Assembly (NCBI RefSeq): GCF_019749295.1
Contig: NZ_JACWFG010000011.1
Location: 372,001 to 436,000, forward strand
From: Neobacillus niacini
GTDB taxonomy: Bacteria; Bacillota; Bacilli; Bacillales; Cytobacillaceae
Direction: 5' to 3'
DNA length: 64,000 nucleotides
The position numbers and the translations under genes are program-made. Below, one piece after another: positions 58,005-64,000 of the stretch; positions within the stretch are counted from its first letter, which is position 1; every line of letters starts with the position of its first letter. Below the pieces are notes generated by a model, which was not told the origin of the DNA, did not search any database, and saw only the letters and a list, made by a program, of their open reading frames with translations.

Positions 58005-58039
58005 TTTTTGAGGATGAGTTATGGGGATTTCCTCAAAAA
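58005..58039. other. Inverted repeat between divergent genes
   Basis: TTTTTGAGGA (58005-58014) and TCCTCAAAAA (58030-58039) form a perfect 10-bp stem with a 15-base loop. It lies between the divergent DUF6220-like gene and the first gerA, so it may be a shared operator or a bidirectional transcription barrier. Confidence 0.5.
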
Positions 58040-58117
58040 AAGGATATTTAATCTAATTTGCTAAACAATAACTAAATATCAATGAGTTCAAGAAGCCCTC
58101 CCAGGAGGAGAAACGAT

Positions 58118-59659
58118 ATGAAAAGTCACTTTTTTAAAAATAGTAAACGCTTCAAATTTGAAACTAGTAAAGAAATTTTTGATATTGAAAACGATAGTAA
58201 GACTGATGCTTTCTCTGGGGATATAGCAAAAGATGAGGAAGTCCTTAAAAAGCTCTATCTTTTTCCGCAAAATATTGATTTTAAGGTGAGGTCATTAACG
58301 ATCCCTATAATGCGGAAAAAAGGGGTTATTTTCTATATTCCATCACTAACTGATATAACAATGGTGGATGAACATATCATTAAACCTTTACTCACGGATG
58401 GGGATCAATCGACTAATGAAGTAGCAAACATTATTAGTGCAAGTGCCTTTAATGAAGAGAAAAACCTAAAAAAGGCAATCAAAGAATTAAATACCGGTAA
58501 TACCTTGCTGCTTATTGATGGCGAGCCTCTATGCTATGTGATTAACACTAGTACGGCTGCTGGGAGAAGTGTTGAAAAACCACAAAACGAAACAACACTT
58601 TTTGGTCCTAAGGAAGCATTCGTAGAAAGAGCAGATATAAATATTTCCCTAATCCATAAAAAAATACGTTCAGAGGACTTTACAGTTGAAAAAATGGTAA
58701 TTGGTGAGCGCTCACATAATGAAGTATTTATTATTTACAACAAAGAACTGGCTGGTGAAAAAGTTCTAAATGAAGTGAAGGCGAGAATTGGGGCTGTACA
58801 AAAGGATGCGGTACAAAATCTCAGCCTTCTCATTCAGCACATCGAGGACAGGAAAGCCAGCTTATTTCCGACCATCTTACTGACCGAGAGACCTGACAGA
58901 GCAGCTTCCTTCTTCGAGGATGGTCATGTTATCGTCGTAATGAACAATTCGCCATTTGCCATGGTTGCCCCCGCTACCTTTTGGGCTTTTTACCATTCTG
59001 CAGACGATCATTACTTACGGTTTATCTATGGAAACTTTACTCGGTTCCTCCGGATGGCAGCAATGTTTATTACATTATTCACACCATCTATCTATATCGC
59101 AATTACGAATTATCATATAGAAATGCTGCCGCCTGATTTATTATTAGCCATCGCAGGCGCAAGGGAAATGGTGCCATTTCCCGCCATTCTGGAACTATTG
59201 ATGATGGAACTTGCTTTTGAATTAATTAGAGAAGCGGGAATACGGGTACCGACTCCAATTGGACCAACCATTGGTATTGTTGGGGCTTTGATACTGGGGC
59301 AGGCAGCAGTTGAAGCCAATGTCGTCAGTCCTATTGTCGTAATCGTTGTTGCGCTAACAGGTTTGTCTTCGTTCGCCATAAGTGATGTAAATCTAAATTA
59401 TGCGATTAGAATTGCAAGATTTGGATTTCTACTGGCTGCCAGCGTGTTTGGGATATTTGGAATGGTAGGAATTTTTTTAAGCGGCTTATTTTATCTAACG
59501 ACGATAAAATCATTTGGTGTTCCCTATTTTGCACCATTAACGCCAAAATACAAATCTTCGGACGACACACTATTCCGCAGGATTTTAACGAACGAGCGTC
59601 TTAGACCTGCTTTTGTAAAAACAAAAGATTTAACAAAGAAACCAATTAAAAACGAGTGA
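58118..59659 (+). CDS. GerA-family spore germinant receptor subunit A (first receptor)
   Basis: Inner-membrane receptor subunit of 513 aa. A hydrophilic N-terminal domain (about 1-260) contains TLLLIDGEPLCYVI and LFGPKEAFVERADINISLI. After the TERPDRAASFFEDGHVIVVMNNSPFAMVAP segment there are about five helices with LAGAREMVPFPAILELLMME-like and GQAAVEANVVSPIVVIVVALTGLSSF stretches typical of GerA/GerKA. ATG 58118 behind AGGAGGAG is used rather than 58082. It is the first gene of an A-B-C-D operon and overlaps or abuts gerB. Germinant specificity is not predictable. Confidence 0.93.
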   Translation: MKSHFFKNSKRFKFETSKEIFDIENDSKTDAFSGDIAKDEEVLKKLYLFPQNIDFKVRSLTIPIMRKKGVIFYIPSLTDITMVDEHIIKPLLTDGDQSTNEVANIISASAFNEEKNLKKAIKELNTGNTLLLIDGEPLCYVINTSTAAGRSVEKPQNETTLFGPKEAFVERADINISLIHKKIRSEDFTVEKMVIGERSHNEVFIIYNKELAGEKVLNEVKARIGAVQKDAVQNLSLLIQHIEDRKASLFPTILLTERPDRAASFFEDGHVIVVMNNSPFAMVAPATFWAFYHSADDHYLRFIYGNFTRFLRMAAMFITLFTPSIYIAITNYHIEMLPPDLLLAIAGAREMVPFPAILELLMMELAFELIREAGIRVPTPIGPTIGIVGALILGQAAVEANVVSPIVVIVVALTGLSSFAISDVNLNYAIRIARFGFLLAASVFGIFGMVGIFLSGLFYLTTIKSFGVPYFAPLTPKYKSSDDTLFRRILTNERLRPAFVKTKDLTKKPIKNE

Positions 59660-59673
59660 AATTGGGTGATGGT

Positions 59674-60768
59674 ATGGTGAAGGTAGAAAAGGATCTAGTG
59701 GGCGGCAGGGAGTTTTTTGCGATTGTGGTATTCATGATTAGTACAAAAGCTACCGATATGACAGCAACGACTATATTCGACATTACCCTAAACGCTTCCT
59801 GGATGGTTATTATTGGTTCTTTTTTATTCATCCTCCCAGCCTTCCTTGCCCTGAATTTTCTGTTGAAAAAATTTCAAGACAAACATCTGTTGGAAATCTC
59901 TAGAGCAGCGTTTGGAAAATGGATTACCTTTATCATTGGGTTCATCCTATTCTCAATTTTGTTATTAAATACCTCCTTTGAAACACGAAGTTATACCGAT
60001 CAATTAATGACGATGAATTTTCCCAAAACACCAACATTTATTCTTTATCTTCTCTTTTTGCTGATTTGTTTGGGTGGTGCAAAGAAGGGCTGGGAATCAA
60101 TTGGTTCTGTTGCATGGATGGTCTTTCCCTACGTTACAATTGCCTTAACGCTTCTAGTTTTTTTACTCACAAAAGATAATGTGGTAAATCGAATGTTTCC
60201 TATATTTGGCCCTGGAAAGTGGGAAATAGCGAAGGCAAGTTTTAAATATATATCGATTTATGGAGATGGACTTGTCATTGCGATGATGTACCCCTTTGTA
60301 AAAAGCCATAAGACGTATACAAAAAGCCTGTATGGAGCACTTATATATTCGGTTATGATCATGGCATTACTCTATCTATCCTATGCGCTTTTATTTGATT
60401 ACCAAAGCGTGGGGAAAATCACCTACCCTTTCAATGAGGCCATTCGATTCGTATCAATAGGGAAAGTTATTACGAATATTGAAACCTTTTTCTTAACCTT
60501 CTGGTTATTAGTGGTAATTGTGAAATTCTCCGTATACATTTATTTGGTTAGCAAAGTATTCGGATATGTATTTCACATTGAAGAATTTGAGCATACACTT
60601 ATTCCAATCACCATCTTGATTCTGTTAATTGGGCTTATGCCGGAGAACCAAGTTGAAAATATCTTTGTCTTGCGAAATCAAATTATGACCTACGGGAAAT
60701 ACCTGATGCTGTTTCTGCCGCTGCTCCTTTTAATTGTTATCAAGTTAAAAGAGGTGGTAAAGGGTTGA
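59674..60768 (+). CDS. GerB-family spore germinant receptor subunit B
   Basis: APC-like integral membrane protein of 364 aa with ten helices; the B subunit carries the germinant pocket in known receptors. It begins MVKVEKDLVGGREFFAIVVF, as in GerKB-type proteins. ATG 59674 follows GGGTGATGG. A GTG at 59656 overlapping the gerA stop is the alternative, but no Shine-Dalgarno precedes it. The end overlaps gerC by four bases (TTGA). Confidence 0.9.
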   Translation: MVKVEKDLVGGREFFAIVVFMISTKATDMTATTIFDITLNASWMVIIGSFLFILPAFLALNFLLKKFQDKHLLEISRAAFGKWITFIIGFILFSILLLNTSFETRSYTDQLMTMNFPKTPTFILYLLFLLICLGGAKKGWESIGSVAWMVFPYVTIALTLLVFLLTKDNVVNRMFPIFGPGKWEIAKASFKYISIYGDGLVIAMMYPFVKSHKTYTKSLYGALIYSVMIMALLYLSYALLFDYQSVGKITYPFNEAIRFVSIGKVITNIETFFLTFWLLVVIVKFSVYIYLVSKVFGYVFHIEEFEHTLIPITILILLIGLMPENQVENIFVLRNQIMTYGKYLMLFLPLLLLIVIKLKEVVKG

Positions 60769-62015
60769 GATTCTTCGTTATTCTCATTGCAGTATGCATG
60801 CTGACGGGCTGCTGGGATCGAAAGGAACTAGAGCAAATGTCGTATGCAACAGCAATTGGATTGGATATACCAGAGGGTGTTGATTTAAAGGAAAAGCAGG
60901 CTATTGACGTCACCTTTCAATTTTCGAATCCCAAACTCAATATTAAAGGTGCTACAGGACAAGGTGAAAAAGGAGAAAAAAGTATTATTACGCTAACTGC
61001 ACCCGACTTTATCACGGCAAAAAACATGGCAAACTCCTTTGTGACCCGGCAAATTTCATTTAGTCATGCTAAAACGATTGTCGTTTCAGAAGAATTAGCA
61101 AAATCGGATATGTTTTTTAGGTTTATAGGTTCGGCCTTAAAGGAGAGAGAAGTGAGGAGGGAAACAAGTATTATCGTTTCTGAAGGGAAAGCCTCTGAAT
61201 TTATCCGTAAAAATAAACCAGAAATGATGATTCGACCCCACAAGTATTATCAATTTATTATTGATCGTTCGATTGAAACGGGTTTAGTACCTGAGGCTAC
61301 GATTAATCGTTTGTTTGCGGTTACAGATGGAGATGCCGATTTATTCTTAGCTATCTCTGGGTCAGTGAGTGAAAAAAAGGAAGGCAGCTCCTTTAAGGAA
61401 GAAGACCAGTACATTGCAGGCTCTGTTCCGAAAGAAGGCGGAAATCCCGTTCAGTTGATAGGATCAGCCGTTTTTAAAGAAGGAAAAATGATTGGGAAAC
61501 TCACAGGGGAAGAAACCAGGGTTTCACTTTTACTAGATAATACTTCTAGAATTGAAGATATGTTTGTTAGTTTTACTGATCCTGTTGAAAAGAACTATAA
61601 AATTGCAATAAGGGTGAAGAAAAAAACGGCTACAGATATAAACGTTAAATTGAGAAAGGGACCGCCAAAAATTAATGTAAAGGTACCCCTTGAAATTGAA
61701 CTTTTATCTGTTCCTAGTATGGTTGATTATGGTGGTGATATGAAAAAACAAATGATCTTGAAAAAATGGATTGCAAAGGAAATTGAGAAAAATATGATTG
61801 CGCTGGTTGAAAAAACACAGAAAGTATTTAAGTCGGAACCTTTTTACTGGTCTTTAGCTGTAAGACCATTATTCAGTACAACAAAAGAATACGAGGAATG
61901 GGATTGGACGAATAAAAATTACCCGTATGCTGACATAAATATTGATGTTCAGGTTGATATTATTGGCTTTGGGAAGCAGCTGAAGGAATCTGAAATGGAA
62001 AAGGTGAAGGATTAA
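60765..62015 (+). CDS. GerC-family spore germinant receptor lipoprotein
   Basis: Lipoprotein subunit of 416 aa. Signal peptide MRFFVILIAVCMLTGC has lipobox LTGC with Cys16, then WDRKELEQMSYATAIGLDIP, the GerC signature. Start TTG overlaps the gerB stop (TTGA) behind AAAGGG. The C-terminal domain ends in VDIIGFGKQLKESEME. TAATG overlap connects it to the small D subunit. Confidence 0.92.
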   Translation: MRFFVILIAVCMLTGCWDRKELEQMSYATAIGLDIPEGVDLKEKQAIDVTFQFSNPKLNIKGATGQGEKGEKSIITLTAPDFITAKNMANSFVTRQISFSHAKTIVVSEELAKSDMFFRFIGSALKEREVRRETSIIVSEGKASEFIRKNKPEMMIRPHKYYQFIIDRSIETGLVPEATINRLFAVTDGDADLFLAISGSVSEKKEGSSFKEEDQYIAGSVPKEGGNPVQLIGSAVFKEGKMIGKLTGEETRVSLLLDNTSRIEDMFVSFTDPVEKNYKIAIRVKKKTATDINVKLRKGPPKINVKVPLEIELLSVPSMVDYGGDMKKQMILKKWIAKEIEKNMIALVEKTQKVFKSEPFYWSLAVRPLFSTTKEYEEWDWTNKNYPYADINIDVQVDIIGFGKQLKESEMEKVKD

Positions 62016-62173
62016 TGAGGCTAATATTTTGGGCAGTTGTCTCTTTTGGTGCAGCCTATAGCTTTCTCCATGCCTATTTTTTAATAAAGGATAAAAACAA
62101 ATTCGGAGCAGCCGGGATTTCACTAGTCGGTATAGTCATCTTAGTTCTTACATTTATAGTCAGGTTGAAATAA
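62015..62173 (+). CDS. Small two-helix D subunit of the germinant receptor
   Basis: ATG 62015 overlaps the gerC stop (TAATG) and encodes 52 aa with two transmembrane helices: LIFWAVVSFGAAYSFLHAYFL, a short KDKNKFG loop, and GISLVGIVILVLTFIV, ending RLK. Small two-helix D proteins linked to GerA-type operons are known to modulate receptor function. Coupling, topology and position fit that group. Confidence 0.8.
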   Translation: MRLIFWAVVSFGAAYSFLHAYFLIKDKNKFGAAGISLVGIVILVLTFIVRLK

Positions 62174-62276
62174 AGCAGAAGTCCTATGGATTTCTGTTTT
62201 ATTATTTTGTTTAGAAAAGGGAACAGAGGAATAATATTGAGGAATTGGTAAAAATTAATAGGCAGGAGGTGGAAGT

Positions 62277-63944
62277 GTGTCCTTATTTCGGAAGAAGAAA
62301 CGCAATGTTAAAAAACCACAGTTGTTGATTCCGAGTAAAGCTGCAGAGGAAAAGGGAGACACACCGACTTCTAGCTCTTTAATGGTGAAAATAAAGGAAG
62401 TAAAAGAACTCCTTGGTAATAACGAGGATTTACAAATAAAGCAAATTAAAATATTTGGTCAATTTCCTGCTGCAAGTGTATGCCTTTCAAGTTTAATTAA
62501 TCAGGATGTCCTTAATCAGGATATCTTAAAACCATTAATGTATGTCCCTGAGCATATAAAAGGAAAAGAAAAACCCATAAATGAGTTAATTAATCTAATC
62601 GTAACTGAAACTGTTTACCATAGTCAGGCTAAGGTTGGAGAAAACATGGATCAGTTAATCGAGTTGATGCTCCGCGGGGAATCGGTTATTTTTATTGATG
62701 GTATTAAGGAATCGATTCATATTGATACACGCAAGATTGAAAAAAGATCGATTGCTCAGCCTGAAACAGAACAGGTCATCCTAGGCCCGAGGGAAGGTTT
62801 TATTGAAAGTATCTTAACGAATATAGCTTTGCTAAGATACCGGCTGCCAACACCAGAATTCCAAGTGAAAACCATGAAAATCGGGCGTTTGACCAAATCA
62901 ACCGTGGCGATTTGTTATTTAAAAGGGATCGCAAATGAGACGGTTATCGAGGAAGTGGAAAAAAGGCTCTCAGAGATTAATATTGATGCAATCTTAGATG
63001 TAGGATATCTAGAACAATTTATTGAAGATAATCCTTTTTCACCATTTCCCCAGACTCAATCGACAGAACGACCGGATAAAACCGTTGCCAATCTATTAGA
63101 AGGAAGAGTGGCCATTCTTGTCGATGGGTCGCCTTTTTCTTTACTAGTACCGGTTGTTTTTAATCAATTCTACCAAACAACAGAGGATTATTCTTCAAGA
63201 TTTTTAATGGGAAGCTTCGTTAGATTGGCCCGTATTTTAGCACTGGTGTTTTCACTGATTTTTCCATCCCTATATGTATCGCTTATTTCCTTTAATCCCG
63301 AGCTCTTGCCGACAGAATTTGCAGTAGCTGTTGCCGGCGGCCGGGCAGGTGTTCCTTATCCCGCCGTTATTGAGGTTTTAATTATTGAGGTTGCGATGGA
63401 AATATTACGAGAAGCAACCGTCCGTCTGCCAAAACAAGTAGGGGGCGCATTATCAATCGTCGGCGTATTGGTTATCGGACAGGCTGCTGTTGAAGCGGGG
63501 TTATCAAGCCCCATTACGGTTGTTGTTATTGCCTTAACAACAATCGGCTCATTTGCAACACCAACCTATACTGCTGCTTTTGCACTTAGAATGCTTCGGT
63601 TTCCTATTATGATTTTAGCTGGGATTTTTGGACTATACGGAGTAATGATTGGGGTCATTTTTATTTTCAATCATATGCTGTCCTTAAAATCATTTGGTGT
63701 TCCTTATATGGCACCTGTCTCCCCGGAGGATAGTCAAGGGATGAAAGACGTGGTTATCCGCAGTCCATTGTGGTGGATGCCAAAAAGACCTCAATTTCTG
63801 CGGTCTTCAAACAATGATAGGCTGGGGCTTAATGATAATAAAGTTTTAGAACACAACAAGGTCGGAAATGATCAGCGGGAGGATGCAGCAAATGGGGGAT
63901 CCAAAGGAGATTACAACAATTCAAGCGACGACGATCTTAATTAG
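62277..63944 (+). CDS. GerA-family germinant receptor subunit A (second receptor)
   Basis: Second A subunit, 555 aa. A basic N-terminus (FRKKKRNVKKPQ) leads into the hydrophilic domain with VIFIDGIKESIHIDTRK and LGPREGFIESILTNIALLR. STERPDKTVANLLEGRVAILVDGSPFSLLVP precedes the membrane half (in pieces AVAGGRAGVPYPAVIEVLII and GQAAVEAGLSSPITVVVIALT). A long Asn/Asp-rich tail (from about 515) exceeds the first copy. GTG 62277 lies six bases after AGGAGGTG. It is separated from the first receptor by about 100 bases, with gerB following. Confidence 0.93.
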   Translation: MSLFRKKKRNVKKPQLLIPSKAAEEKGDTPTSSSLMVKIKEVKELLGNNEDLQIKQIKIFGQFPAASVCLSSLINQDVLNQDILKPLMYVPEHIKGKEKPINELINLIVTETVYHSQAKVGENMDQLIELMLRGESVIFIDGIKESIHIDTRKIEKRSIAQPETEQVILGPREGFIESILTNIALLRYRLPTPEFQVKTMKIGRLTKSTVAICYLKGIANETVIEEVEKRLSEINIDAILDVGYLEQFIEDNPFSPFPQTQSTERPDKTVANLLEGRVAILVDGSPFSLLVPVVFNQFYQTTEDYSSRFLMGSFVRLARILALVFSLIFPSLYVSLISFNPELLPTEFAVAVAGGRAGVPYPAVIEVLIIEVAMEILREATVRLPKQVGGALSIVGVLVIGQAAVEAGLSSPITVVVIALTTIGSFATPTYTAAFALRMLRFPIMILAGIFGLYGVMIGVIFIFNHMLSLKSFGVPYMAPVSPEDSQGMKDVVIRSPLWWMPKRPQFLRSSNNDRLGLNDNKVLEHNKVGNDQREDAANGGSKGDYNNSSDDDLN

Positions 63945-64000
63945 CACCATTATTGGGGTAGGAGTCCTGCCTTTACCTTTATTTGCAGTCCGTGCGGGTG
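63892..64000 (+). CDS. GerB-family subunit of the second receptor (5' part only)
   Basis: ATG 63892 follows GGGAGGATG and opens MGDPKEITTIQATTILISTI, then IGVGVLPLPLFAVRAG to the window edge, the typical GerB N-terminus. It overlaps the end of the second gerA by 53 bases. The rest lies beyond the window, so the second operon is cut. Confidence 0.88.
   Translation, partial: MGDPKEITTIQATTILISTIIGVGVLPLPLFAVRAG

Overview
The window comes from the chromosome of an endospore-forming member of the Bacillaceae. The evidence is two tandem GerA-type germinant receptor operons, a spore-coat transglutaminase (tgl, catalytic Cys116), a YheC/YheD coat-associated ATP-grasp protein, a ComK homologue, KimA under a c-di-AMP riboswitch, and strong AGGAGG-type ribosome binding sites with frequent TTG/GTG starts. 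Genus is inference: a Neobacillus- or Bacillus-like soil organism fits. I see no prophage, insertion sequence, CRISPR array, tRNA or rRNA.

Layout. 1-10.1 kb: livHMGF and a substrate-binding lipoprotein, then acyl-CoA ligase, R2-like ligand-binding oxidase (R2lox), aldehyde dehydrogenase and iron alcohol dehydrogenase, ending at a strong terminator. It reads as a substrate uptake and oxidation pathway. 10.2-19.6 kb: ppaC, a MerR regulator, an MpfA-like CBS membrane protein behind a hairpin leader, tgl, small minus-strand genes, a TetR-SasA (alarmone synthetase) operon with palindromic operators, an alanine/sodium symporter and csoR with its operator. 19.6-27.4 kb: PhoD-like phosphatase, flavodoxin, SRAP/HMCES protein, stand-alone ATP-grasp enzyme, UMF1 transporter with a nucleotide pyrophosphatase-type phosphodiesterase. 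27.5-32.9 kb: atypical kinase, GT4 glycosyltransferase, HipA-like kinase, gtaB and ugd, probably a spore-surface or envelope glycan group.

33-38.6 kb: an unknown OB-like protein, then a compact gas vesicle cluster gvpA-N-F-G-L-S-K-J (gvpL frameshifted) and a convergent VWA-like protein. 38.7-45.9 kb: a YesN-type AraC response regulator with Glu at the phosphoacceptor position, hutU-hutI-hutG and a YjiH-type membrane protein; hutH and hutP are absent. 46-51.9 kb: hydrolase, YfcE-like phosphoesterase, glutaredoxin, YheC/YheD, c-di-AMP riboswitch and kimA, and a Cys-rich protein. 52-57.9 kb: HisJ-type phosphatase, an MFS transporter killed by one in-frame stop, a MATE pump, a comK-like gene behind a 29-codon leader ORF, and two small membrane proteins. 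58-64 kb: gerA-B-C plus a 52-residue D subunit, then a second gerA and the start of a second gerB running off the window.

Two signals cut across genes. A 13-base motif, GGTGCCTGTCACC, occurs five times in intergenic DNA, three times beside a GTCCAC/GTGGAC hairpin or its remnant. Around several copies the + strand switches from A/C-rich on the left to G/T-rich on the right, reaching into neighbouring coding regions. The other strong candidate for something undescribed is the R2lox-centred oxidation operon.
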